A stretch of 60,667 nt of DNA from Pseudomonadota bacterium (GCA_016202695.1 JACQOE010000096.1:1-60667), one strand, 5' to 3'. Counted from the stretch's first letter, positions 19,022 through 27,070 are shown. Program-made: numbers and translations. The notes: generated from the sequence alone by a model not told the origin.

Positions 19022-19300
19022 TCAGCCGCCCTCGCGGGAGCGCGATTCCAGGCGCTCCACCCGGTGCGAGAGCCGGGCCGCCTCGTCGCGGAGCGCCCCC
19101 GCGAGCCCGCTCACTCCCTCCTGCAGGCGCGAGACGTCGCGGCGGAGCTGCTCGATGTGGACGCGCACGGCGACCGCCTCCTCGCGCAAACTGGTGACCG
19201 ACCAGCCGACCCAGGCGAGCAGCGCCGCCGCCAGCATCACCAGCACGCGCTGGGCCTGGCGCTCGAAGGCGCCGGCCCTGCCCTCGCCCTCGCCGCTCAC
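19022..19300 (-). CDS. Membrane-anchored coiled-coil protein (possible i-spanin)
   Basis: A 92-residue protein with one N-terminal membrane helix (VLVMLAAALLAWVGWSVTSL) and a long coiled coil (REEAVAVRVHIEQLRRDVSRL onwards). This is the architecture of phage inner-membrane spanins, which join the inner and outer membranes at lysis. Its start overlaps by four bases the end of a lipoprotein gene upstream, as spanin pairs often do. No sequence similarity to a named spanin was recognised, so the role rests on architecture and place. Confidence 0.5.
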   Translation of the reverse strand: MSGEGEGRAGAFERQAQRVLVMLAAALLAWVGWSVTSLREEAVAVRVHIEQLRRDVSRLQEGVSGLAGALRDEAARLSHRVERLESRSREGG

Positions 19301-19656
19301 GTCTCGGGCCCCTTCTGCGGGTCGCGCGCGAGCGCGGTCCAGCCCTCGCCGGCGGCGATGACGCAGGCGGCGCCGGCGGCGTTGATCGCGACCATCGACC
19401 AGCTCCCCTCGGGCGCGACGGTGACGAGCGCGCTGGCGCCGTCGCCGAGCCGAGCCGCCGCCGTGACCCGCTCGCCCAGCGCGGCGAGGAGCGCGAGCAC
19501 GCGCTCGGCGGCGCCGCAGTTCGCCTGCGGCCCCGCCCCCGGGGCGAGCGCCGGCGGCGCGGCGACGCAGGCGCCGAGGATCAGGGCGGGGGCGAGCGCG
19601 AGCATCCAGGCGAAGGCCGGTGCTGCCCGGCGCGTCACGGGTCTCTCGCGGGTCAT
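19297..19656 (-). CDS. Phage-cluster lipoprotein (possible o-spanin partner)
   Basis: A 119-residue protein with a lipoprotein signal. MTRERPVTRRAAPAFAWMLA precedes the lipobox LGAC, with the lipidated Cys at about residue 30. The mature part is Ala-rich with one more Cys. GSWSMVAINAAGAACVIAAGEGW near the end looks like a beta hairpin. The start overlaps the upstream gene by four bases (ATGA). It is longer than a typical Rz1, so an o-spanin role is only suggested by its neighbour. Confidence 0.5.
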   Translation of the reverse strand: MTRERPVTRRAAPAFAWMLALAPALILGACVAAPPALAPGAGPQANCGAAERVLALLAALGERVTAAARLGDGASALVTVAPEGSWSMVAINAAGAACVIAAGEGWTALARDPQKGPET

Positions 19657-19925
19657 GCCGGCGGGCCGATCCGCCGCACCGTGCGGCGAAGCGCGGCGGG
19701 CACCTCGGCCTTCATCCGCACGCCCCCGTCGGCGGTCGCCTCCAGGTTCGCGATCAGCCAGCGGGCGCGGAAGCGCTCGCCCGGGCGGCGCTCGATCACC
19801 GCGTCGCGGACCTCGAGCGCGCGGCCCGGTTCGCTCAGCGGCTGGTGCGCGATCGGGGTCTCCTGCACGTGCAGGTGCAGGATCGCGCCGGTCGCGGAGT
19901 CGAGGTAGAGTCGCAGCCACTGCAT
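19653..19925 (-). CDS. Small phage hypothetical protein
   Basis: A 90-residue protein without a signal or membrane segment (MQWLRLYLDSATGAILHLHV). It is basic at the C-terminus and looks beta-rich. It lies five bases after the fibre-like gene and overlaps the lipoprotein gene, so it is certainly expressed with the tail and lysis genes. I do not recognise the family. Confidence 0.5.
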   Translation of the reverse strand: MQWLRLYLDSATGAILHLHVQETPIAHQPLSEPGRALEVRDAVIERRPGERFRARWLIANLEATADGGVRMKAEVPAALRRTVRRIGPPA

Positions 19926-19929
19926 CGCT

Positions 19930-20415
19930 TCAGCCCTGCACGTAGCGGTGCTCGACGTTGTAGGCGAAGCCGGAGCCGCCGTTGAGGTTGACCAGGCGGA
20001 AGCGGGGCGAGTCGGGATCGCCGGCGTCGGTCGAGTGGCCGGTGAGCCGGACGTCGGTCGAGGCGGTGTAGATCATCGGGAAGAAGGCGTATGCGTTGAG
20101 GGCGATGTCGACGCTCGCGCCCGCGCCGAGCGTGCCGGCGGTTTCGGCGGTCGCGGTCACCAGCGCCGCGCGGATGATCCCGCCCGAGGCGAGGTGGGTG
20201 GTGGGCAGGACCGCCCCCGAGGCGATGCTCGCCGCCTGCACGGCGCCGCTGGCGATGTCGGTCGCGTTCACCGCCCCTGGCGCGAACCAGCCCGAGGCGA
20301 TCGGCGCCACCCCGGCGGCGCCGTGGGCGTGGTCGCGCACGTTCGCCTCCACCTGGTTCATCTCCGCCGCGGTCAGCACCTGGTTGAAGCCGAAGGTCTG
20401 GAAGCTGTAGGCCAT
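19930..20415 (-). CDS. Tail-fibre-like protein with IASG repeats
   Basis: A 161-residue protein. The N-terminus MAYSFQTFGFNQVLTAAEMNQVEANVRDH is a helix pair found at the start of many phage fibre proteins. A short tandem repeat follows (PIASGWFAPGAV, DIASGAVQAA, SIASGAV), like the trimeric shafts of fibres. The C-terminal beta domain (VDIALNAYAFFPMIYT to NVEHRYVQG) may be a receptor-binding tip. Start by GGACGG upstream. A distal tail role is inferred. Confidence 0.55.
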   Translation of the reverse strand: MAYSFQTFGFNQVLTAAEMNQVEANVRDHAHGAAGVAPIASGWFAPGAVNATDIASGAVQAASIASGAVLPTTHLASGGIIRAALVTATAETAGTLGAGASVDIALNAYAFFPMIYTASTDVRLTGHSTDAGDPDSPRFRLVNLNGGSGFAYNVEHRYVQG

Positions 20416-20448
20416 CCTGCCCGTCCTCCGTTCGCGCCTGCGGGCGCT

Positions 20449-22038
20449 TCAGAACCCCAGGGTGCGGGCGGCGTCGATCCGCCCCGCGGGGTCGGAATCC
20501 AGCACCAGGTACGCCTTCGGCGCCGCCCGGTGCAGGCTCATTTCCAGCACGTGCTCGACGCCGCGCTCGAAGCTCACCGTGTGGGCGAGACCCTCGATCA
20601 CGTAGTCGCTGGCGACGCCGGTGTGGCTCTCGACCAGGGTCACGCGCTCCAGAAGCTCGCGCGCGAGCACGTCGGGGAAGCGGTTCTTGATCGCCACCGC
20701 GAGGTCGCCGGCGGGCTCGGCGAACCGGTCCACCAGATAGGCGGCGTAGTCGGCGGCCTTGAGCACGTCGCCGATCATGTCGCTCTCGATGGCGAGCGTG
20801 CGCCGGCCGAAGACGGCCTGCGACGACGCGCCTTCGGCCTGGGCGATGAAGGCGGGCTTGCGCCGCAGGGGCACCCCGCGGAGCTGGAAGCGGGTGAGGT
20901 AGGCCGGGCCGGCGTTGGCGTTGGTCACCGTCACCAGGGCGCTGGTGGCGAAGGCGGCGAGCGAGACGACCGCGCCCGAGCTCAGGTCGGCCCCCGTGCC
21001 GTCGGGGGCGGCGGCGAGCGCGTAGTCGGTGCCGGCGTCGGGGGCGACGAGGCTCATCGCCGGGGTCGCGCGCTCGCGCGTCTCGGGGTCGAGGAAGCCG
21101 AGGACGAACGAGACGCCGGCGCCGGCGGCGAGGGTCTGCGTCTCGTCCAGCCAGGCGATCGTGCTTACGCCCGTCGCCTCGCGCGGCTCGCCCGAGACCC
21201 GCGCGTCGTTCACCACCCGCTCGTCGGCAAGGGCGAAGCCGAGGGCGGCGAAGTCGGCGTAGCTCGCCACGCTGGTGGCGAGAAGGTCGAAGTTCCGGCC
21301 CCTGACCGTGATCCGTCCCGCCCCCGACACGTAGCCGTGGTGCGCGCCGGTGCGCAGGAGCCGGTCGAAGGCGTCGCCGCCCGAGAGGTTGTCGAGGAAG
21401 GCATAGGGCGCGCGATCGGCGATCCCGGCGACCGCCCGGTACTCCGGCGCCACCCCGGCGGTGGAGAGCACCTCGGCGAACAGGCTGCCGACCGGCGCCT
21501 CGGCCCTGAGCCCGAGGTTGATCGAGCGCTTCAGGAGCCGGGCGCGGTCGGCCGCCTGCAGATGGGTGGTGCGGCGCTCGGGCGCGGGATTCACCCCGTA
21601 GCGCTCGACGTGCCCGGAGAAGAGGCCGTAGACGCTTCCCTGCTCGGTCACCGCCTTCACCGCGAGGGCGTCGCCGACCTTGAGGACGTAGGGGCCGCCG
21701 GCCTGCTCGGGGCTGTAGGCGGCCCCCGCGTTCTCGAGCACGAGGTCGGCGCGGCCCGCCGAGAGCCGCTCGAAGAGGTCCGCCGCGCGTCGCTCGATGC
21801 GAAGCGCGCGCACGTCCTCGGCGCTCAGCGGCCCGGCCTCGATCTCCTCCCAGGCGAAGGCCGAGGCGAGCTGGGCCCAGCCGTAGGCCGAGGCGACCTC
21901 GCCCCAGTCGGCATCGACGAATCCCGCCCGCACCCGGTAGCTGGGGAAGGGCAGGAGCTCGTACCACTCGTGTGCGGCGAGCGCGCCCCAGGCCCAGCGC
22001 TGGGCGAGCTCCGCCCAGGTCACTCCGTTGAGCGCCAT
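20449..22038 (-). CDS. Phage tail hub/baseplate protein
   Basis: A 529-residue protein placed where siphophages and GTAs encode the tail hub or distal tail proteins. An N-terminal 30-residue segment is rich in Trp (VTWAELAQRWAWGALAAHEWYE). ERRAADLFERLSAGRADLVLENAGAAYSPEQ and a central LLKRSINLGLRAEAPVGSLFAEVL follow. A C-terminal AIESDMIGDVLKAADYAAYLVDRF segment resembles the gpP/hub-type (phage tail protein) fold. No enzymatic motif is visible. Assignment is by position and size, hence moderate confidence. Confidence 0.5.
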   Translation of the reverse strand: MALNGVTWAELAQRWAWGALAAHEWYELLPFPSYRVRAGFVDADWGEVASAYGWAQLASAFAWEEIEAGPLSAEDVRALRIERRAADLFERLSAGRADLVLENAGAAYSPEQAGGPYVLKVGDALAVKAVTEQGSVYGLFSGHVERYGVNPAPERRTTHLQAADRARLLKRSINLGLRAEAPVGSLFAEVLSTAGVAPEYRAVAGIADRAPYAFLDNLSGGDAFDRLLRTGAHHGYVSGAGRITVRGRNFDLLATSVASYADFAALGFALADERVVNDARVSGEPREATGVSTIAWLDETQTLAAGAGVSFVLGFLDPETRERATPAMSLVAPDAGTDYALAAAPDGTGADLSSGAVVSLAAFATSALVTVTNANAGPAYLTRFQLRGVPLRRKPAFIAQAEGASSQAVFGRRTLAIESDMIGDVLKAADYAAYLVDRFAEPAGDLAVAIKNRFPDVLARELLERVTLVESHTGVASDYVIEGLAHTVSFERGVEHVLEMSLHRAAPKAYLVLDSDPAGRIDAARTLGF

Positions 22039-22095
22039 TCGATCGGCCGTCGGCTAGGGGTCCGCCCGGGGTCTGCGCGACTCTCTCATGCGGGC

Positions 22096-22320
22096 TCAGG
22101 CGGCCGGATCGTAGGTGTCGGCGGGCGCTTGGTCGGGACGGCTCGCGCGGTCCTGGTAGTTGGGGTGATCCTTCACCGCGTCGTAAGATCCCTGCCAGCG
22201 CGCCACCTTCCCGGCGAGGATTGCTTCCGCGCGCCCCGGGTGCGTCGCCTGGACGTTGGCCCACCAGGCGTCGGGATCGACGACGACGTGGGCGAGGACC
22301 GCCCTCTCGTTCTCGTTCAT
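22096..22320 (-). CDS. Small phage protein of unknown function
   Basis: A 74-residue acidic protein (MNENERAVLAHVVVDPDAWW) between the hub and C1q-fibre genes. The aromatic-rich DAWWANVQ and ARWQGSYDAVKDHPNYQDR segments suggest a compact helical fold. It may be a fibre assembly factor given its place, but that is speculation. Confidence 0.45.
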   Translation of the reverse strand: MNENERAVLAHVVVDPDAWWANVQATHPGRAEAILAGKVARWQGSYDAVKDHPNYQDRASRPDQAPADTYDPAA

Positions 22321-22328
22321 CGTTCACC

Positions 22329-22976
22329 TCAACAGGCCAGGAAGCCGGAGAAATGCGAGTTCACGCTGACATCGGCGGTATCGGCGCCCGTGCCCGTCAG
22401 CGTGACCTGAACCTTGCAGGTGTCGCCGGCGTCCATGTCCACCAGGGCGGCGAGGGCCGGGGCGACATTGGTGAAGGTGGAGGCGACGAAGGCCGCGATC
22501 TGCCGGGTCGTGCGGTTCGAGGCGACGAGGTCCAAGGTCCACTGCGTGGCCGTGCCGCACTCGAAAAGGCGGAGCGAGACGTTGAACTGGTACCTCCCGG
22601 TGACGGGGGCCGTGAAGATGCCGGTCGCGGCGTCGTAGTCCCCGTTCTGGTCGAAGGCTTCGCCGTCGAAGATGACGGTGTAGACGGCGCCGTTGCCGGT
22701 GACGTTGGCGAGGTTCCCGCTGGGGACGGCATGGAACGCGGACTGGAGGGGCCAGGCGACCTCGCCGTTGGCGTTGACCCGCATGTAGTTGCCGGTGCCG
22801 AGCGCGCCGCCGAGGGAGCCCACCAGCGCGTCGCCGTCCGAATCGTCGACGCCGAGCGCGAACTTGCTCGTGTCCGCGATCTGGAAGCTGACCTGGGGAT
22901 CGCCCGACGCTTGGTTGATCATCAGGTTCCCGTCCATGGCGAGGTTGCCCGAGCCGGGCGTGCCCGACCACACCAT
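22329..22976 (-). CDS. Phage tail fibre/tip protein with a C1q-like domain
   Basis: A 215-residue virion protein. Residues about 1-75 (WSGTPGSGNLAMDGNLMIN onward) look like a fibre stem. Residues about 78-215 resemble the C1q/TNF jelly roll: FHAVPSGNLANVTGNGAVYT, then the strand pattern FDQNGDYDAATGIFTAPVTG followed by RYQFNVSLRLFE, which is the best-conserved C1q stretch. C1q heads trimerise and bind ligands, so this may be a receptor-binding head. It overlaps the tape-measure gene by one base. Fold assignment is from pattern only. Confidence 0.6.
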   Translation of the reverse strand: MVWSGTPGSGNLAMDGNLMINQASGDPQVSFQIADTSKFALGVDDSDGDALVGSLGGALGTGNYMRVNANGEVAWPLQSAFHAVPSGNLANVTGNGAVYTVIFDGEAFDQNGDYDAATGIFTAPVTGRYQFNVSLRLFECGTATQWTLDLVASNRTTRQIAAFVASTFTNVAPALAALVDMDAGDTCKVQVTLTGTGADTADVSVNSHFSGFLAC

Positions 22977-23854
22977 CAGATGATCCTCCTTGCCGCGTTG
23001 CGCATGGCGCGCTCGATCAGGCGCTCGAGCCTGGCCATGCCGATCTCGTCGATCAGCGCCAGACCGTCGATGCGGATGCCGGCCGGCGCGGGCCCGGCGC
23101 CGGCGGCCAGCGGCTCGATGCGCACCCGCTCGGGGCCGGTCTCGCCGACGGCGAGGAGCGTCGGCCGGGTGACGATCCGCTCGCCGCCCGACTGGAAGAA
23201 GCCGCCGATCGCGGCCCCGATCAGCCCGCCGACGGGGCCGCCGAGGAGCGCGCCGGCGATGCCCAGCCCGGTGCTGGCGACCGCCCGGCGGATGTTGCCC
23301 TGGAGGAGGCCGGTGAGGCCGCCGAGTGCCGGCCCGACGAAGGCGGCGAGGTTTCCCGGCACGATGTCGCCGAGGAGCCCGCCCGAGCCGAGACCGGGGA
23401 GCCCGGAGAGAATCCCGCCGGCGGGGCTGGTCGCCGGCGCCTGGGCGGTTGCGCTTCCCTGGCCGAAGAGGAGCCGGAAGACCCGGTCCTGGGCGAGGCG
23501 GGCGAGCTCGGAGAGGATGGCGCTGGCGAGGCCGGAGAAGAGCCCCTTCAGCCTGTCGCCGAAGCTCGCGCCGTCGCGGAGCGCGCCGGCGAAGAAGCGG
23601 CCGAAGGCGAGCCGCATCTGGCCGGCGACCGCGTCGGTGTGCTGGCCGAGGTCGTCGATCAGGCGCCGCTGATGGGCGAGGGCCTCGTCGCTCCCCTCGG
23701 CGAGCGAGTCGAGGGCGAGGAGCGGGCGCGAGGCGCCCTCGCGCAGGCCCTCGACCGACTCGCTGAGCGCCCGGGTCGAGGCGCGGATGCGCTCGAGCTC
23801 GGCGGCGGCCTGGGCCGCGCCCTGGACCTGGGTCTCGATGGCGATGCGGGTCAT
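22976..23854 (-). CDS. Short tail tape-measure-like protein
   Basis: A 292-residue protein. A coiled N-terminus (GAAQAAAELERIRASTRALSESVE) is followed by GDRLKGLFSGLASAILSELARLAQDRVFRLLF, a hallmark of tape-measure C-termini, a Gly-rich hydrophobic stretch with GGxxG repeats, and GGERIVTRPTLLAVGETGPERV, another tape-measure end motif. It is far shorter than usual (over 600 residues), which implies either a very short tail or an internally shortened gene, as in GTAs. It lies downstream of the tail-chaperone genes, as expected. Confidence 0.7.
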   Translation of the reverse strand: MTRIAIETQVQGAAQAAAELERIRASTRALSESVEGLREGASRPLLALDSLAEGSDEALAHQRRLIDDLGQHTDAVAGQMRLAFGRFFAGALRDGASFGDRLKGLFSGLASAILSELARLAQDRVFRLLFGQGSATAQAPATSPAGGILSGLPGLGSGGLLGDIVPGNLAAFVGPALGGLTGLLQGNIRRAVASTGLGIAGALLGGPVGGLIGAAIGGFFQSGGERIVTRPTLLAVGETGPERVRIEPLAAGAGPAPAGIRIDGLALIDEIGMARLERLIERAMRNAARRII

Positions 23855-23896
23855 GGCGGAAACGGCGTGCGGGTGTCCGAGCCGCGGCGCGGGGGC

Positions 23897-24052
23897 CTAG
23901 CGGCTTTGCGCCTCGCGGGCGATCTTAAGGGCCAGGTAGTTGGCCTCGGCGACGCTCAGGCGATCGAGGTCGCGGGCGCTCCAGCCGTAGGCCCGGGCGA
24001 AGAGGTGGAGCGCGTCGAGGTAGGGCGGTCGATGGCCTCGCCCCTGAGCCGC
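23897..24052 (-). CDS. Minus-one-frame extension of the tail assembly chaperone
   Basis: In the -1 frame relative to the chaperone gene, the overlapping end reads YLDALHLFARAYGWSARDLD, then RLSVAEANYLALKIAREAQSR before TAG. This is a typical second half of tail chaperones (GW..RD...L...E...L). It has no start codon of its own in reach and continues naturally from GEAIDRP of the upstream frame. It therefore looks like a G/GT-type frameshift product. No canonical X XXY YYZ slippery heptamer was found, so a simple frameshift mutation is the alternative. Confidence 0.5.
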   Translation of the reverse strand, partial: AAQGRGHRPPYLDALHLFARAYGWSARDLDRLSVAEANYLALKIAREAQSR

Positions 24053-24300
24053 TGGGCGACGAAGGCCGCCACCTCGGGCAGAATGCCGAGCGCGAGCGAG
24101 TCGATCTCCTCCTCGCCCACCTCCGGGTCCACCTTGCGGGCGAGGTGGAGGAGGAGCGCCGCGGTCTCGGCGGCGCCGCCCTTGGCCGCCCCGCCTCCCG
24201 CCGCCAGCACGCCTTGCGCCTCGAGCGCCTTCCAGTCGCCGATGGTGAGGGGAAAGGCGAGGGCGAGGTCGATCGACCGCCCTCCGATCGCGAGCTTCAT
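23956..24300 (-). CDS. Phage tail assembly chaperone (GpG-like)
   Basis: A 114-residue protein starting MKLAIGGRSIDLALAFPLTIGDWKALEAQG. LLLHLARKVDPEVGEEEIDSLALG follows, as in chaperones that load the tape measure before tail-tube assembly. The last 25 or so residues (TSTRSTSSPGPTAGAPATS) look unnatural, because the real continuation lies in the -1 frame. It sits between the tail-tube and tape-measure genes, the standard place. Confidence 0.65.
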   Translation of the reverse strand: MKLAIGGRSIDLALAFPLTIGDWKALEAQGVLAAGGGAAKGGAAETAALLLHLARKVDPEVGEEEIDSLALGILPEVAAFVAQRLRGEAIDRPTSTRSTSSPGPTAGAPATSIA

Positions 24301-24314
24301 CCTGCGGCTCCCTG

Positions 24315-25268
24315 TCAATAGTCCGATTTGGTGGTGGTGAGCGTGACCTTCAGCGCGGTGGCGCTGCCGGGGTGGTAGCGCGCGCGGGCCTCGAACTCGA
24401 CCACGTGGCGGTCTCGCCCCAGGGTGGCGAGCGGGAAGGCGGTGAACACCACCCGCGGCAGATCGAGGGTGAGCGCGAACGAGTTGGCGCGGGTGACGTG
24501 CACGGTCAGGCGCTGCTCGGCCTGGTCGAGGAAGTTGCGGTACTGGGCGATGTCGGGGAAGGCGAGCGTGCCGGCGAGCGTGATGGCGACCGGGCCGGTC
24601 CGCCGGACGCGGGCGATCTCGCGCGCCGCGTTCAGCGCCGGCACCCCCTCCAGCCGGTTGTCGACGGTGAGGGTGAGCGCCTCGACGAGGTCGGTCGCGG
24701 CGCCGGCGAGCGAGACCGAGGCGGTATCGAAGGCGAAGGGCGCCGCCGGCGAGGCCGGGAAGGTGGGCGTGCCGGCGGCGATGTCGGCGGTCGATCGCGC
24801 CACCAGCCGGGCCCGCACCCAGAGGTCCTGGTTGGGACGGAAGGCGAGCTCGAGCCGGCTCACGCAGGCTCCGGCGTAGCGCTGGGCCGAGGTCACGTCG
24901 CGGAACACCTCGAGGGTGTAGGAGGGGAGCGGCGCGTTGGAGAAGGTGTCGGCCTGCTGGGGCACGAAAGAGGTGGCAAACAGGGTGCCGGCGGCGACCG
25001 TCGCGGGCGAGCTCACGCCCAGCGCGGCCTTGAGGAAATGGCCGACCGAGACCGGGTGCGCGGGGGCGACGATGTCGCCCTCGATCCGCACCACCCCGGG
25101 CTGGTCGTCGGGCTCGAACGTGCCGCCGACGATGTTCTTGGTCTCGAAGCGGTCGATCGAGGCGGCGAGGGTCTCGCTCAGGGCCTCGAGGTAGGAGTCC
25201 GCCGCCAGCGGCGTGCCCCAGGCCGCCTCCTTCCTGAGGCCGATATGGCCGTTGAATCCGTATCCCAT
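24315..25268 (-). CDS. Phage tail tube protein
   Basis: A 317-residue protein beginning MGYGFNGHIGLRKEAAWGTPLAADSYLEAL, a start common to phage tail tube proteins (GLRKEAAWGTP). The rest is beta-rich (FEPDDQPGVVRIEGDIVAP, then VEFEARARYHPGSATALKVTL). It is followed by the chaperone and tape-measure genes and preceded by connector genes, which supports the call. Roughly double the usual size, it may contain two tube-like domains. Confidence 0.7.
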   Translation of the reverse strand: MGYGFNGHIGLRKEAAWGTPLAADSYLEALSETLAASIDRFETKNIVGGTFEPDDQPGVVRIEGDIVAPAHPVSVGHFLKAALGVSSPATVAAGTLFATSFVPQQADTFSNAPLPSYTLEVFRDVTSAQRYAGACVSRLELAFRPNQDLWVRARLVARSTADIAAGTPTFPASPAAPFAFDTASVSLAGAATDLVEALTLTVDNRLEGVPALNAAREIARVRRTGPVAITLAGTLAFPDIAQYRNFLDQAEQRLTVHVTRANSFALTLDLPRVVFTAFPLATLGRDRHVVEFEARARYHPGSATALKVTLTTTKSDY

Positions 25269-25282
25269 GGCTCAACGCTCCT

Positions 25283-25447
25283 TCAAAGGTCCTCGCCGTC
25301 CTCGGGCTCCCCGGGCTCGGGCGCGGCGAGGCGCGCCGCCCCCTCGACGAGGAGGGCGCGCACCAGCCGCGCCGGCATGTCGAACACCCGCCCCGCGGGC
25401 AGCACGCAGTCCAGCACCTCGACGTCGCGGATCATCTCCACCCGCAT
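25283..25447 (-). CDS. Small phage protein
   Basis: A 54-residue protein (MRVEMIRDVEVLDCVLPAGR onwards). It has a short beta-rich start, then a helix with PARLVRALLVEGAARLA. Its form (a small basic start and an LPAG-V-FDMP motif) recalls the small phage protein at 33.9-34.1 kb. The gene lies 11 bases after the upstream gene and 14 before the tube gene. Function unknown. Confidence 0.5.
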   Translation of the reverse strand: MRVEMIRDVEVLDCVLPAGRVFDMPARLVRALLVEGAARLAAPEPGEPEDGEDL

Positions 25448-25458
25448 CGCCGCGCCCC

Positions 25459-25902
25459 CTACCCGGTGCTGGCGGTGGCGTCGGCGACGAGCCGCACCTC
25501 CGCGCCGCTCAAGTAGCCCCCCGCCTCGGGGTCGCGCCCGCTCGGCATCTCGCCCCCCTCCAGCCAGGAGGCGGCGACCGCGCCGGCGAGGGTGCGGTCG
25601 CGCATCAGCGCCACCTCGACCCGCGAGAGAAGGTCGTCGCGCAGCTCCACCGCCCGCTCCAGGCTCTCCAGGCTCCGCTCGACGCACCAGAGCGAGAGGC
25701 GCACCAGGTAGCGGGTGCGGGTCCCGGCGGCGAGGGCCTGCGCCTCGGGGGCCGCGTCGCGGCGCTCGAGGTAGACGCCGACCCAGGGCGTGGTCCAGGG
25801 GAACTCGCGCTCGATGTCGACGGCGACCCCGGCGAGCGCCGGGTCGGCCTGAAGGGCGGCGCGCACGCCGGCGCGGATCGCCTGGTAGTCAATCCCGGCC
25901 AT
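25459..25902 (-). CDS. Head-tail joining/tail completion protein (Mu gp37-like place)
   Basis: A 147-residue protein (MAGIDYQAIRAGVRAALQAD) with a helix start, then EFPWTTPWVGVYLERRDA, RTRYLVRLSLWCVERSLESLERAVELRDDLL. This is the pattern of minor tail or terminator proteins that follow gp36 in Mu-like clusters. It overlaps the upstream morphogenesis gene by 14 bases. Assigned by synteny and fold pattern. Confidence 0.5.
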   Translation of the reverse strand: MAGIDYQAIRAGVRAALQADPALAGVAVDIEREFPWTTPWVGVYLERRDAAPEAQALAAGTRTRYLVRLSLWCVERSLESLERAVELRDDLLSRVEVALMRDRTLAGAVAASWLEGGEMPSGRDPEAGGYLSGAEVRLVADATASTG

Positions 25903-26404
25903 CGCCGGCCTCCGTCAACGCCCGGTCGATCCCGGCCGAAACCGCCTCCGCCGCCAGCGCCCCGGCGAGGGCGGGGGAGGGGAGGAGGGGCCGCGCCGGC
26001 TGGCCGGGATGGCGGACGGCCCGCACAATCCGCACGCCCTCGGGCCCGAAAAAGCGGAGCGCCCGGGCCCGCCGCGGGCGAATCGCGAAGGGGCGGGTGC
26101 CGAGGTGGAAGAAGGCGGCGCGCGGGTCCGGCTGCGCGACCTCGACCGAGGCGCCGGACACCCGGGCGGCGAAGCCGGCGGCGAGCCTGGCCCCGCCGCC
26201 CCCGCCGCCGCGCGCCCGGGTCGCGGGCGCGGGCGGGGCCCAGGGCCGCTCGATCCCGCGCTTGTCCGCGTTCTCGCGCAGCCATTCGAGCTGGCGCGAA
26301 CCGATCGCGGCGGCGAGCCGGGCGGGGGAAAGCGCCGCGGCGAGGCGCGCGAGCATCCGCTCGACGCCGCCGGTGTCGGTCTCGGCGTGGAACTCGGCGC
26401 TCAT
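25889..26404 (-). CDS. Phage virion morphogenesis/tail completion-like protein
   Basis: A 171-residue protein. The ATG at 26404 (MSAEFHAETDTGG) is the natural start; the upstream frame runs through an intergenic repeat. VERMLARLAAALSPARLAAA, then GSRQLEWLRENADKRG resembles virion-morphogenesis proteins, as do the C-terminal RPFAIRPRRARALRFFGPEG segment and the final helix. A Gly run ([12 protein letters not shown]) is inserted centrally. It lies between the DUF1320-like connector and the gp37-like gene. Confidence 0.5.
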   Translation of the reverse strand: MSAEFHAETDTGGVERMLARLAAALSPARLAAAIGSRQLEWLRENADKRGIERPWAPPAPATRARGGGGGGARLAAGFAARVSGASVEVAQPDPRAAFFHLGTRPFAIRPRRARALRFFGPEGVRIVRAVRHPGQPARPLLPSPALAGALAAEAVSAGIDRALTEAGDGRD

Positions 26405-26427
26405 CTCAGCGTGCCTTATGATTGGCG

Positions 26428-26550
26428 CGTCGTTCCGTGCGCGCCGCAGCACGAAGTGGTGCGACGCAGACACGGAATCCCGTGCCGCCTCGACGGGATG
26501 CCGGACCAGCGATGCAGCACTCAAGTGCTGCATCGCATCCGGCATGACGG
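26428..26550. repeat. Intergenic CGTC...TGACG repeat with nested hairpin
   Basis: Starts CGTCGTTCCG and ends TCCGGCATGACG. Inside, GATGCAGCACT (26511-26521) and AGTGCTGCATC (26524-26534) form a perfect 11-bp stem, nested in ATGCCGGA (26498-26505) and TCCGGCAT (26538-26545). It lies between two prophage head genes and so inserted after the cluster was established, or came with it. Confidence 0.65.
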
Positions 26551-26572
26551 GTCGGGAACACGTCTCGTCGGC

Positions 26573-27067
26573 TCATCCCTCCCGTCCCTCGCGGAGGGCG
26601 GCGAGCTTGTCGGCGTTAATCGTCGAGTCCTCGAATCCGTCCTCGGCGAAGGTGGGGGCGAAGCCCTGCGTCGTCGACCACACCTCGGCCACGCCGGCCC
26701 GGGTGGGGATGAGCGCGCCCGAGGAATCGAGGAGCGGCACGCGCCCGCGCGCGATCGCCTCCAGCGCCTCGCTTGCCTCCTTGTAGCGGGCCGGCCAGGG
26801 GCTCTCGCCCAGCCGCTCGCCGGTGAACACCACCCGCGAGAGCAGGCGATAGATGGCGAGGTCGGTGGCGATGTCCTGAAGCGCCGGCACCGCCCGCGCG
26901 AAGGGGAGCGCGTAGGCGCGCGCCAGCCGCGCGTTCATGCCCGCCTCCACCCGCCCGGCGAAGGCCGCGACCTGGGCGCTGGTAAGGGTGGTGCGCGAGC
27001 CGAGCTCGGAGAGCGCCTCGTAGATCAGCGCCACGCTGGTATAGGAGACGGGAAGGGTCGCGGGCAT
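26573..27067 (-). CDS. Head-tail connector, DUF1320/Mu gp36-like
   Basis: A 164-residue protein. YTSVALIYEALSELGSRTTL, a central ARLARAYALPFARAVPALQDIATDLAIYRLLSR and PARYKEASEALEAIARGRVPL match the DUF1320 pattern of Mu gp36 (long helix, then a helix-turn-helix with the PARYK..L..IA.G element). These proteins adjoin the portal and close the head. It begins three bases after the giant glycosyltransferase gene, a surprising insertion in a connector block. Confidence 0.7.
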   Translation of the reverse strand: MPATLPVSYTSVALIYEALSELGSRTTLTSAQVAAFAGRVEAGMNARLARAYALPFARAVPALQDIATDLAIYRLLSRVVFTGERLGESPWPARYKEASEALEAIARGRVPLLDSSGALIPTRAGVAEVWSTTQGFAPTFAEDGFEDSTINADKLAALREGREG

Positions 27068-27070
27068 GGC

